Positions 42,520-50,528 of a stretch of DNA of 64,000 nucleotides are shown here, piece after piece (the first letter of the stretch is position 1; every line of letters starts with the position of its first letter). Below the pieces are notes generated by a model. That model worked only from the letters and a program-made list of their open reading frames with translations, was not told the origin of the DNA and searched no databases. The DNA is taken from NCBI GenBank assembly GCA_964396375.1, contig CAYNEY010000002.1:119068-183067 (forward strand), in the 5' to 3' direction. A program made the position numbers and the translations under genes. This stretch comes from FEN-1139 sp964396375 (lineage in GTDB: Bacteria > Myxococcota_A > Polyangia > Polyangiales > Polyangiaceae).

Positions 42520-43923
42520 TTGACCGAGCGTGAGACCGAGGAGCACCGACGACGCGAGCCGGGGGTCATGACCGCGTCGATGCGAGCGGTCGCTCTGCGT
42601 GGTCCGCGTGTGCTCCGGATCGGCGTGGTCGAGGGTGGTCGACTGATCGACGAACGGCTGATGAAGCAGCCTCGGGACGTCACGGTGGGGCCGAACGAGC
42701 ACAACACCTTCGTCGTCGACGACCGTACGCTCCCCGCCCGCTTCGTGCTCTTCGAGGCCAAGGAGGGCGGATACTCCTTATGCTTCTCGCCCTCCATGCA
42801 GGGCAGGCTCTCCGATGAGCGTGGGGTGTTCGAGTTCTCCGAGCTGCGGGAGCGGGCGCGTCAGAAGAGCTCTTCGGTCTTCGAACTCTCCCTTTCTGAT
42901 GATTCTCGAGGCAAGGTCGTGATCGGCGCGACGACCTTCCTCTTCCAGTTCGTTTCCTTGCCCCCCGTCGAACCGCGTGCCCGGCTGCGGCGTTCGGCGT
43001 TCGAATCGGACCGCGGGGTGGACTGGAACACCACCACCATCGCTGCCTGTTCGTTTCTTCTGCACTTCTTGGCGGTGGGTCTCCTTTATTCGGATTGGAT
43101 GGACGCGACCATCGACGAGGATGCGGTCGTGGCCAGCCTGGTCGAATCGGTGCGGAGTCTCCCGGCTCCACCGGTGGTCGAGTCGACACCGGATCCAAGC
43201 GCGACCGCGCCCCAGAAGAGCGCCACCAAGAGCGACACCGAGCGCGCGAATGCCGCTCGAGCAGGACGCAGCGCTGCTGGTCCGACCAAACTGAGTCAGG
43301 GGCAAGCTGCGGCTCTGTCTCGGGAGATGGAGGCGCTGCAGATGGCAACCTTGGCGGCACTGACCGGCGTCGGGCCGGCCACCGCTGGGGTGCTCACGGA
43401 CGGCCAGGTCGCGATGGGAGCGCTCGATCAGGCGGCGGCCTCGGGTGCCGGGGTCGGGGTCGGTCTATCCGAGCTGCGACTGGGGGGTGGCGGTGGCGTG
43501 ATCCGACCAGGTGCGCTCTCTGCCGGCCTGGGCGCCTTCGGAGTGGCCGAGAAGACCGAGGGGACGCAGGGTACGGGGCAGGTCGTGAAGGTGGCGGGTC
43601 CGAAGGGGCGAGCCGATGTGGGCGGCGCTAGTGTGAAGGGCGGCACGGTCTCTAACGCGAGCCGAGTGGTCGCGGGGCTGCGTGCCGGCTTCCGCCATTG
43701 TTTCAACCGCGAACTCGCCGTCAATCCTGATGCACAGGGCACGATCCGTTTGTCGATCCGGGTTGGTCCGGGCGGCGAGGTGCAAAGCGTCAGTGCGGTG
43801 CCGAGCGGGAACCTCGGTTCGGCGGTGGAGTGCGTCCGGTCACGGGCTCGCTCCGCGCAGTTCGATCCTCCCGAAGGAGGCAGTGCCGTCATCGATGTGC
43901 CGGTGACCTTCATCAAGCAGTAG
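42520..43923 (+). CDS. FHA-like/transmembrane protein with AgmX/PglI (TonB-like) C-terminal domain, GltG/GltJ-like
   Basis: A 467-aa inner-membrane protein. The cytoplasmic N-terminus (residues 25-165) resembles an FHA-type sandwich (RVLRIGVVEGGRLIDERLMKQPRDVTVGPNEHNTFVVDD). A membrane helix follows at about 172-190 (TIAACSFLLHFLAVGLLY). Next is a long Pro/Ala/Gly-rich periplasmic linker. The final 95 residues are the AgmX/PglI-type domain (VVAGLRAGFRHCFNRELAVNPDAQGTIRLSIRVGPGGEVQSV; PVTFIKQ). GltG/GltJ of Myxococcus share this plan and bridge the inner-membrane motor to the outer membrane. TTG 42520 has AAGGAAAGG eight bases upstream; ATG 42568 is the alternative. Confidence 0.85.
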   Translation: MTERETEEHRRREPGVMTASMRAVALRGPRVLRIGVVEGGRLIDERLMKQPRDVTVGPNEHNTFVVDDRTLPARFVLFEAKEGGYSLCFSPSMQGRLSDERGVFEFSELRERARQKSSSVFELSLSDDSRGKVVIGATTFLFQFVSLPPVEPRARLRRSAFESDRGVDWNTTTIAACSFLLHFLAVGLLYSDWMDATIDEDAVVASLVESVRSLPAPPVVESTPDPSATAPQKSATKSDTERANAARAGRSAAGPTKLSQGQAAALSREMEALQMATLAALTGVGPATAGVLTDGQVAMGALDQAAASGAGVGVGLSELRLGGGGGVIRPGALSAGLGAFGVAEKTEGTQGTGQVVKVAGPKGRADVGGASVKGGTVSNASRVVAGLRAGFRHCFNRELAVNPDAQGTIRLSIRVGPGGEVQSVSAVPSGNLGSAVECVRSRARSAQFDPPEGGSAVIDVPVTFIKQ

Positions 43924-43924
43924 C

Positions 43925-45310
43925 ATGAAGCCTCTGGTCCCCCTCTTCGCTCTGTGCCTGCTCGCTCCGGCGCGGGCCTCCGCACAGGCGCCAGAGAGGC
44001 CATGGCTCGGGGATCGAAGCTATTCAGAAGGGATTGGGATCCGCCTGGGTGAGCTCGAGCTTCATCCGGGGATGGCCGCGGAGCTTGGCTACGACTCGAA
44101 CTACTTTCAACGCTCGGGGGACGAGGGCGCGCCGAACGAACACCCCGTCTACTCGGCGTATCGGCTCCGGCTCACCCCAGCCTTGATGGTCTCGACGCTC
44201 GGGCCCCGGCGTCGCGCCGGTGATGGACACAACGCCGCCCACCCGAAGCTCTGGTTTCGCTCGGGGATCTTCGCTTCGTACAATGAGCTGATCGGGGGTG
44301 ATGAGGCGCTGGAACTCTCCGAGTACCGCAGCCTCGAGCTGGGAGCGCAGGCCAAGCTCGCCCTGTTCCCCCAAGAGCGGGTGGGGGGGGACGTGCGCGC
44401 TGAGTTCGTGCGTGCGGTACAGCCCTCGAACGATCCGGGCACGCTGAACGACTTCGATCGGGACACGGTGCGTGGTGGGGCAGGGCTCACCTATCGCCCT
44501 GGAGGCGGGCTCTTCGAGTGGCGGCTCGGTTACGACGCGCGCTTCACCTATTTCGAGACCGACGGGGCGCGGCACCTCACCAACTCCGAGCATGCGCTCG
44601 GGACCGAGGGACGCTGGCGTTTTCTCCCAAAGACCGCGCTGCTCTGCGACACGGAGACCCGGTTCATCCACTACACCTTCCACAACGCGGTCAGAAACGA
44701 CGGCCAGACCATCCGCTCCCGGCTCGGTCTTCACGGTCTGGTGAGCAATCGCTTCGCGATCCTGATCCTGGGAGGTTGGGCGAGCAGCTACTTCATTGCC
44801 ACCGCTTCCCCGGTGCGCGCAAACTACGATGATGTAGTCGCCCACACCGAGTTCAAGTGGTTTCTTTCCCCCCGCGCGACCGAGTCTGGAGAAACCTCCG
44901 CGCCGGTGGATCTCGGGCTCTCACACCTTGCGGTCGGGTACCTCCGGGATTTCTCCCAGAGCTACATCGCCGACTACTACCGGCGCGACCGAGTGTACGG
45001 CAACGCCGCCTTCTTCATCGATGGGCGCACCCTGCTCGAGGCGCGGGCTGGGTACTCCTACGTGACCCATCCGAGCTTCGATCGGGCGGGGGTGAGCTAC
45101 GGGGGGCTCACCGAGGACCGCCTGGACATCGAGCTGTTCGGGGAGCATCGGTTGAGCGACGGCTTTGCGCTGAATGCGACCGCGCGGTATGACGCGAGCC
45201 TCTGGGATAGCATCATTTCTGGGCCTGACGCCTCGCCGGGGGAGGGCTATTGGGATAACCTCGAGTACGGTCGGTTCACCCTCTTTCTCGGGGTGCGCTA
45301 TTTCCGGTGA
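43925..45310 (+). CDS. outer-membrane beta-barrel protein, candidate Wzp-like porin partner of the OPX protein
   Basis: A 461-aa exported protein with a signal peptide (LVPLFALCLLAPARASAQ). The mature protein is a run of amphipathic strands with many Tyr/Arg/Glu and turn glycines (LELHPGMAAELGYDSNYFQRSGDEG; YRLRLTPALMVSTLGPR; FEWRLGYDARFTYFETDG). It ends in YGRFTLFLGVRYFR, a typical barrel end. The predicted strand count is high (14 or more), larger than OmpA. It overlaps the OPX gene by 4 bp. Myxobacterial short OPX proteins are thought to need separate Wzp-type barrel porins, so this is the obvious partner. Glt/Nfs clusters also contain barrels, an alternative reading. Confidence 0.8.
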   Translation: MKPLVPLFALCLLAPARASAQAPERPWLGDRSYSEGIGIRLGELELHPGMAAELGYDSNYFQRSGDEGAPNEHPVYSAYRLRLTPALMVSTLGPRRRAGDGHNAAHPKLWFRSGIFASYNELIGGDEALELSEYRSLELGAQAKLALFPQERVGGDVRAEFVRAVQPSNDPGTLNDFDRDTVRGGAGLTYRPGGGLFEWRLGYDARFTYFETDGARHLTNSEHALGTEGRWRFLPKTALLCDTETRFIHYTFHNAVRNDGQTIRSRLGLHGLVSNRFAILILGGWASSYFIATASPVRANYDDVVAHTEFKWFLSPRATESGETSAPVDLGLSHLAVGYLRDFSQSYIADYYRRDRVYGNAAFFIDGRTLLEARAGYSYVTHPSFDRAGVSYGGLTEDRLDIELFGEHRLSDGFALNATARYDASLWDSIISGPDASPGEGYWDNLEYGRFTLFLGVRYFR

Positions 45311-45990
45311 GCCAAAACATGTTGCGTTCGACTCCTCCTTGGACCTTGCCTGCCCGTCGGTCACGCGGGCGCTTTTTGCCGCGCCGCTTGGGCAGGCGGG
45401 TGCAGCTCTTCGCGATGCTGGCGGTGTTGCTGTACGGGTTTTGGGGTTGTGCGCCGTCCATCGACAATTCCCGGGTGGAGTTGCCCCCGCCGGTGGAGAG
45501 CACCAGCGTCGGTCCCGATGACGTGTTCACCTTGACCATCGTTCGGGAGAAGGATCTGCCGGAGGAGTTCCATGTGGCCTCCGACGGCACCGTGGAGTTG
45601 CCGTATTTGCATCGGGTGCCGGTGGCGGGTCTCGAGGCTCACCAAATCGCCGAGCTGGTTCGGACGCGGCTCATCGAAGCCAAGATCTTGGTAGATCCGA
45701 GCGTTATCGTGAGTGTGAAGGAGTACCGGAGCCGCAAGGTGACGGTACTTGGGCAAGTCCAGAAGCCCGGAAGCTTTCCGCTTACCTCGGGGATGACGCT
45801 GCTTCAGGCCATCTCGGTGTCGGGCGGATTCACGTCCATCGCGAAAAGTGACCGGGTGCGGTTGACCAGGAAGGGCCGGATCGGGGCGCGCACCGTCGAG
45901 CTCAGCGTGGACTCCATCACCGAGGGGAACGCGCCGGACGTCCCGCTCCAGACCGGTGATGTGATCTTCGTCGCTGAGCGGGTGTTCTGA
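45307..45990 (+). CDS. Wza-family polysaccharide export (OPX) lipoprotein, short form
   Basis: A 227-aa outer-membrane polysaccharide export protein. GTG 45307 overlaps the previous stop. After a basic N-terminus comes a lipoprotein signal ending in YGFWGC. The Poly_export (PES) domain follows: VGPDDVFTLTIVREKDLPEEFHVASDGTVELPYLHRVPVAGLEAHQIAELVRTRL and PSVIVSVKEYRSRKVTVLGQVQKPGSFPL. One SLBB-type repeat comes next (GMTLLQAISVSGGFTSIAKSDRVRLTR) and an end at DVIFVAERVF. It lacks the extra SLBB and the C-terminal amphipathic helix that forms the Wza outer-membrane pore. It resembles the spore-coat exporter ExoA/FdgA of Myxococcus in type. Confidence 0.92.
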   Translation: MSQNMLRSTPPWTLPARRSRGRFLPRRLGRRVQLFAMLAVLLYGFWGCAPSIDNSRVELPPPVESTSVGPDDVFTLTIVREKDLPEEFHVASDGTVELPYLHRVPVAGLEAHQIAELVRTRLIEAKILVDPSVIVSVKEYRSRKVTVLGQVQKPGSFPLTSGMTLLQAISVSGGFTSIAKSDRVRLTRKGRIGARTVELSVDSITEGNAPDVPLQTGDVIFVAERVF

Positions 45991-45997
45991 GTCGGGC

Positions 45998-47038
45998 TCA
46001 GCGTAGGAAGGGCGCGCTTCGGCCGCCCTCCTTTCCCGGCTCGGGCAGGAGCATCGAGAACTCGACGCTGACCGTCGCGCGGGGCTCGTTCGGCGCGAAG
46101 AACGGATCTTTGACGCGGCGGTCGTCGGCGCTGCGACGTGAAACGGGCAGGCCCAGGCCCCCGCCCGCACCCAAGAACAGCGCGGTGTTCGGCACGTGGA
46201 AGGTGACGGTGCCAAGCGCGGTGGCTGAGGCGAGCGTGGTGACGGCGGGGCGCTCCTGCTCGGGCTCGGGCTGAGAGGCGAGGTGGTGCGCGAGATGAGC
46301 TTCGACCCCTAGCGCGAGGGTATCTTCTCCCCAGACGCTGAGCGCGGCACCCAGGCGTAGAAATGCCTCGCTGCCCAGGCGGGTGTCGGCGAAGCGTACG
46401 GAGCGACGCAGGTGAAGACCGGTGTCGAAGCCGAACACCGCGCGGCGATAGGGGAGAGAGCCGTTGAGGGCCAAACTGGGGGAGAAGCCACCGGAGGTGG
46501 TGTAGGCGCGCTCGTCGCCGAGGGGCAGCGTACTCTCGGCGCGGGCGAGCAGAGCAAAGGATTGACTCGGCAGCGGCAGCGCGAAGCGGAGCCCGAGACT
46601 GGGATCGGCGAGAGCGGCTTGGGACAGCGCTTCGGGTTGTTGGGAGGAGAGCACGTCCGGACCGGCTCCAGACTGTGCGACCGCCGCCCCGAGGGTGCCG
46701 GTCACGTCGAAACTCTGCCCGAGGCCGAAGGCGAACCTGAGCTCTGTTCGGAGTGACCGCTCGACGATGGGGATCCGCTTGCCAGCGGGATCGGGGCTGG
46801 CGGCGAGCAGCTCCGCGGAAGGATCGGCGAAGAGCCAGCTCGACTTCATGGCGAGTCGTTTTGCCGCGAGGCCTCGGCTCACACCAATCCCGAGAAACGG
46901 CGAGGGCTCAGCGGGGCCGCTCATGGGCGCGGCGTCGAAGCAGCCCACCCCATCCACCGACCCGTCACAGGCAGCCTGCCCGGGGCGCGAGCAGAGGAGC
47001 ACGAGGGCGAGCGGGGCGAGGTTACGGAAGAATGTCAT
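45998..47038 (-). CDS. predicted outer-membrane beta-barrel protein
   Basis: A 346-aa exported protein. ATG 47038 begins a signal peptide (NLAPLALVLLCSRPGQAA); the longer reading from 47083 adds nothing. The rest is a chain of amphipathic strands (TELRFAFGLGQSFDVTGTLGAAVAQSG; LGLRFALPLPSQSFALLARAESTLPLG; AVFGFDTGLHLRRSVRFAD; TLALGVEAHLAHHL). It resembles proteobacterial transporter-type or OmpA-like barrels, but the end (SAPFLR) lacks a final aromatic. It converges on the OPX gene, only 8 bp apart, and could belong functionally with the export cluster. No specific family is assigned. Confidence 0.72.
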   Translation of the reverse strand: MTFFRNLAPLALVLLCSRPGQAACDGSVDGVGCFDAAPMSGPAEPSPFLGIGVSRGLAAKRLAMKSSWLFADPSAELLAASPDPAGKRIPIVERSLRTELRFAFGLGQSFDVTGTLGAAVAQSGAGPDVLSSQQPEALSQAALADPSLGLRFALPLPSQSFALLARAESTLPLGDERAYTTSGGFSPSLALNGSLPYRRAVFGFDTGLHLRRSVRFADTRLGSEAFLRLGAALSVWGEDTLALGVEAHLAHHLASQPEPEQERPAVTTLASATALGTVTFHVPNTALFLGAGGGLGLPVSRRSADDRRVKDPFFAPNEPRATVSVEFSMLLPEPGKEGGRSAPFLR

Positions 47039-47180
47039 GAAACGCTGGCACGGTAGCTCAATCGGGGGATGATGGGAGAACAAACCTGAAGCCTTCGGCG
47101 GCGGGAAAGGCGAGCCCAGCCCCGGCGCGGCTTCGGGCGCGGCTTGCCGTCACAGCGAGTCGTGCCAGGATCGGCCCCCA

Positions 47181-47795
47181 ATGCTCATCGCGAAGGACAG
47201 CCCCCTCTGCCTTGGTTCTGGTTCGCCTCGTCGTCGTGAGCTTCTGACCCAGCTCGGGTTACCGCTCCGGGTGGTGCCCGCGGACGTGGAGGAAGCGGAG
47301 CTGCCAGGGGAAGGGGTGGAGCGCTACCTCGAGCGGATTGTCCGGGACAAGCTCCGCGCGGTGGGGCAGATGAAGGAACGTGTGGCGGGCTGTGCGGGGG
47401 TGCTGGTCGCCGACACCATCGTGATCATCGACGGACGAATCCTGCAAAAGCCCCGTGATCGCGAGGATGCCGAGCAGATGCTGGGGTTTTTGAGTGGTCG
47501 CGAGCACCAAGTGTTGACGCGTTTCGCCTTCTCGGCTGAGCCTGACTACCAGCGACCGCTGTGCGAGCGCACGGTAGGCTCACAGGTCTTCATCCGTGCT
47601 CTCTCGCCCGAACTCTGCCGGCGCTATGCCGCGACCGAAGAAGGTCTGGACAAGGCTGGGGCCTACGCAGCTCAGGGGATCGGCGCATTTCTGGTGGAGC
47701 GGATCGACGGCTCCTACTTCAACGTGGTGGGGCTTCCGGTGTGCGAGGTAGTAAGTGAACTCATGGGGCACGGGCTGCTCCGTGACTTCCCGTAG
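47181..47795 (+). CDS. maf: Maf-family nucleoside triphosphate pyrophosphatase
   Basis: House-cleaning pyrophosphatase that hydrolyses non-canonical or methylated nucleoside triphosphates (for example dTTP/UTP or m7GTP, depending on subgroup). Family motifs are LCLGSGSPRRRELLTQLGLP (residues 9-28), EERIVRDK-like YLERIVRDKLRAV, VLVADTIVIIDGRILQKPRD with the catalytic Asp, and DKAGAYAAQGIGAFLVERIDGSYFNVVGLPV. Length 204 aa is normal. ATG 47181 leads the run of genes to 50.5 kb on this strand. The subgroup-specific substrate is not assigned. Confidence 0.92.
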   Translation: MLIAKDSPLCLGSGSPRRRELLTQLGLPLRVVPADVEEAELPGEGVERYLERIVRDKLRAVGQMKERVAGCAGVLVADTIVIIDGRILQKPRDREDAEQMLGFLSGREHQVLTRFAFSAEPDYQRPLCERTVGSQVFIRALSPELCRRYAATEEGLDKAGAYAAQGIGAFLVERIDGSYFNVVGLPVCEVVSELMGHGLLRDFP

Positions 47796-47806
47796 TCGAG
47801 GAGCAG

Positions 47807-49258
47807 ATGACGGCTCTGGAACTCGTGCCCCCGCGTCGCTCCTTTCGCCCTGCGATTGGAGCCCTGCCTTTCGTGGGAACGGGGCTGTTCGGCCTCGTGC
47901 TGCTGGCTTTTTCCCACGAGCGCTTTCCGCCGGCGGGTGACGGCACTTTCTACGACGTGGTGGCGCGCCGGATTGCCCTCGGACACGGCTACACCTGGCT
48001 GTGGCCGGATGGTGCTGTCACTTACGCCGCCCACTATCCGGTGGGATATCCCGCGCTGCTCGGCGGCTTGTACCGCCTCTTCGGCCCGCATCCGGGCCTG
48101 GCCATGGCGCTCAATCTGCTTATGCTGCTCGCCCTGGTGTGGGCAACTGGCAGGATTGTGGCGCAGTTTACCTCGGTGCGGCGCGCGCGCCTAGCGGCTT
48201 CCATGGTCGGTCTTCACCCGACGTTGCTGCTGTACGTGCCGCTGATGATGACCGAGCTCGTGTCTGCTGCGCTCTTGCTCGTGTGTGGTGCCCTTGCCCT
48301 CGAGCGACCTACCACCCGACGGGGACAGCTGTGCTTGCTCGGTGCCTTGGGTGTGCTGCTCGGGCTCACCACCTTGATTCGTCCGCAGCTGCTGCTGTTC
48401 GCTCCAGCGCTGGGGGCGTTGTTCGGCCTGCGACAAAGCGTCGCCGAGGGGGCGACGGATGGGTGTCCTCGGCGGGCCCCTCGGCTGCTGAAAATCGGCT
48501 TTTCCGCGCTGTCGGTGACCCTGGTTGCGGTTGGTCTGTGCTTGCCCTGGACCCTGCGCAACTGCGACAAGATGAAGAGTTGCGTTTTCGTGAGTGCCAA
48601 CGCGGGATGGAACCTCTTGATTGGGACCTCGGAGCGCGGGCGCGGAGGTTTCATTTCCATCGACGAGATGGGTGTTCCCGAGAAGTGTCGCCTAGTCTTC
48701 GATGAAGTGGCAAAAGACAGATGTTTTGGCGAGGCGGCGCGGGAACGGATCGTCGCCGAGCCGGCACGTTGGCTTCGGCTCGTGCCTGCCAAGCTGTCCC
48801 GGGTTTTCGATGACGTGGGCGCCCCTGGCTGGTATCTGCACGCCTCGAACCCCAAGCTGTTCTCCTCCCGCGCGAAGACCGTGCTGGGTGGCTTCGAGGT
48901 GGTCGCGCAGCGGGGCCTGTTTCTGCTCGCCCTGCTTTCGGCGGCTACTGCCGAGGGGCCGCGACGCCGACTCCGGCAGGTCTTGGCGGTGGTGGCCGCA
49001 GGCTTTCTCTTGACTACTGCTGGCTGGGTCGGTGTGCTCGCGATCCTCCTGCTCGCCCTCCTTCTCGGCCGGTCTCTGTTGGCCCACCCCATCCTCCTTC
49101 TGCTCGCGCTCGGAGTCGGATTGACGGCCCTCGTCCACGGCGTGTTCTTCGGCGGTGCGCGCTATGCGGTGGTGATTGCGCCTTGGGTGGTCTGCGCCGC
49201 GATGACGGCCCGCCGTCCGCTCTGGCTGGCCTGGCCCAGGCATCGGTCGGGGTTTTGA
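47807..49258 (+). CDS. GT-C (GT39/ArnT-like) membrane glycosyltransferase
   Basis: A 483-aa integral membrane protein with about 11 hydrophobic segments. The first periplasmic loop has the acidic GT-C motif FPPAGDGTFYDVVARRIALGHGYTW. A YPVGYPALLGGLYRLFGPHP segment then follows, as in many PMT-type transferases (LYxxFG). A later periplasmic loop carries WTLRNCDKMKSCVFVSANAGWNLLIGTSERGRGGF and a Cys-containing region, a frequent feature of this family. GAGGAGCAG precedes ATG 47807. It lies 11 bp after maf. It would transfer a sugar from a polyprenyl-phosphate donor; the acceptor is unknown. Confidence 0.83.
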   Translation: MTALELVPPRRSFRPAIGALPFVGTGLFGLVLLAFSHERFPPAGDGTFYDVVARRIALGHGYTWLWPDGAVTYAAHYPVGYPALLGGLYRLFGPHPGLAMALNLLMLLALVWATGRIVAQFTSVRRARLAASMVGLHPTLLLYVPLMMTELVSAALLLVCGALALERPTTRRGQLCLLGALGVLLGLTTLIRPQLLLFAPALGALFGLRQSVAEGATDGCPRRAPRLLKIGFSALSVTLVAVGLCLPWTLRNCDKMKSCVFVSANAGWNLLIGTSERGRGGFISIDEMGVPEKCRLVFDEVAKDRCFGEAARERIVAEPARWLRLVPAKLSRVFDDVGAPGWYLHASNPKLFSSRAKTVLGGFEVVAQRGLFLLALLSAATAEGPRRRLRQVLAVVAAGFLLTTAGWVGVLAILLLALLLGRSLLAHPILLLLALGVGLTALVHGVFFGGARYAVVIAPWVVCAAMTARRPLWLAWPRHRSGF

Positions 49259-49314
49259 CAACTGCCAAGGGACCGTACGATACTGCCGAAGCCCCGAGTC
49301 TGGAGAAAACGCCG

Positions 49315-49575
49315 ATGCCCATCGAAGCCGAGGACGCCGCACGGAGACTTGCCCGAGCCATCGCCAGTGACCTCTCCCTCTACAACGAGGAGAAGATCGT
49401 CCGCGGGATCGAGAACGACAATCTGTTTGAGGAGCTGGCGGAGGAAATCGAGGAAGGACGCGCGCTCTACAAGAGCCGAGTGGTCCCCGATCTCTACAAG
49501 AAGAACTACTACGACCGTGCCATCGTGGACATCTTGGTCAAGTCCAAGGGGCATATCAAAAGCCACATTTGGTAG
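49315..49575 (+). CDS. small conserved-looking cytoplasmic protein
   Basis: An 86-aa helical protein: DAARRLARAIASDLSLYNEEKIVRGIENDNLFEELAEEIEEGRALYKSRVVPDLYKKNYYDRAIVDILVKSKGHIKSHIW. The second half (RVVPDLYKKNYYDRAIVDILV) is well-formed and unlike random high-GC translation. ATG 49315 is preceded by TGGAGAAAAC. The 3' end overlaps the pseudouridine synthase start by 7 bp. Similar small proteins sit next to rluD-type genes in deltaproteobacteria, but no function is known to me. Confidence 0.75.
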   Translation: MPIEAEDAARRLARAIASDLSLYNEEKIVRGIENDNLFEELAEEIEEGRALYKSRVVPDLYKKNYYDRAIVDILVKSKGHIKSHIW

Positions 49576-50528
49576 AGAAGCTCCGCTTCTGCGTGCCCGG
49601 CGAGCAACGGCCAGAGCGGCTGGACAAGCTGCTCGCGATGCTCGTGGCCGAGGTGTCGAGGACCACGCTGAAGCGATGGATCGAGGAGGGGCGGGTTCGC
49701 GTGGATGGTCGGTGCTGTCGGCCGCGGGAGTTGGTCGGCCCCTCCCAGCTGATCGAGGTCGAGCCGGGGGAGCGCCAGACGAGCCTCGCCAGGCCTGAGC
49801 CGGGCATCGAGCTTGCCATTGTCTATCAGGATCCTCACCTCCTCGTGGTGGACAAGCCGAGTGGTCTCGTGGTGCACCCGGCGCGTGGGCACCAAAGCGG
49901 CACTCTGGTCAACGGTCTGCTCGCGCTGCCCGATTTCCACCTTGAGGGGAGGGCCGAGGAGGGCGGGGATGCCGCATTGCGACCTGGGATCGTGCACCGT
50001 ATCGACAAGGACACCAGCGGTCTGCTCGTGATCGCGAAGGATGAACCGACTCAGGCTGGGCTCAAGGCACAGCTCTCCGCCCACACCGTGCTCCGCACCT
50101 ACCAAGCGATCACCCTCGGGGTGCCGACCGAAACCACCCTCAGCACCTTGCATGGGCGCGATCCTCGTTCGCGCCTGCGTTTCACCACGCGGGTGAAGAG
50201 CGGCCGCACTGCCATCACGCATCTGCGGGTGAAGGAACGGCTGGCTGGCGGCGGTGCGGCGCTGGTCGAGTGTCGCCTCGAGACCGGCCGCACCCATCAG
50301 ATCCGCGTGCACCTCGCCGAGTGCGCCAAGACGCCGATCCTCGGGGACCCACTGTACGGAAGGGTTCCGAGCGATCCTTTTCTGGCTGCGCTCCACCGCG
50401 AGCTCGGGAGGCAAGCGTTGCACGCCGCCACCCTCGGCTTCATCCATCCGATTGAGCAACGACCCCTTTTCTTCGAGTCTCCGTTGCCCGAGGCGCTCGC
50501 CCGCCTGCTCCTGCGGCTCAGAGCTTGA
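49569..50528 (+). CDS. RluA/RluD-family pseudouridine synthase
   Basis: Converts specific uridines in 23S rRNA (or tRNA) to pseudouridine. An N-terminal S4 RNA-binding domain (RLDKLLAMLVAEVSRTTLKRWIEEGRVRVDGR, residues 17-50) is followed by the catalytic domain with motif HRIDKDTSGLLVIAK and its essential Asp. The remaining blocks are VDKPSGLVVHPARGHQSGTLVNGLL and LVECRLETGRTHQIRVHLAECAKTPILGDPLYG. At 319 aa it is of RluD size. The start is TTG 49569, overlapping the previous gene; GTG at 49590 is a shorter alternative. The RluD subgroup (positions 1911/1915/1917) is likely but not proven. Confidence 0.92.
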   Translation: MVEKLRFCVPGEQRPERLDKLLAMLVAEVSRTTLKRWIEEGRVRVDGRCCRPRELVGPSQLIEVEPGERQTSLARPEPGIELAIVYQDPHLLVVDKPSGLVVHPARGHQSGTLVNGLLALPDFHLEGRAEEGGDAALRPGIVHRIDKDTSGLLVIAKDEPTQAGLKAQLSAHTVLRTYQAITLGVPTETTLSTLHGRDPRSRLRFTTRVKSGRTAITHLRVKERLAGGGAALVECRLETGRTHQIRVHLAECAKTPILGDPLYGRVPSDPFLAALHRELGRQALHAATLGFIHPIEQRPLFFESPLPEALARLLLRLRA

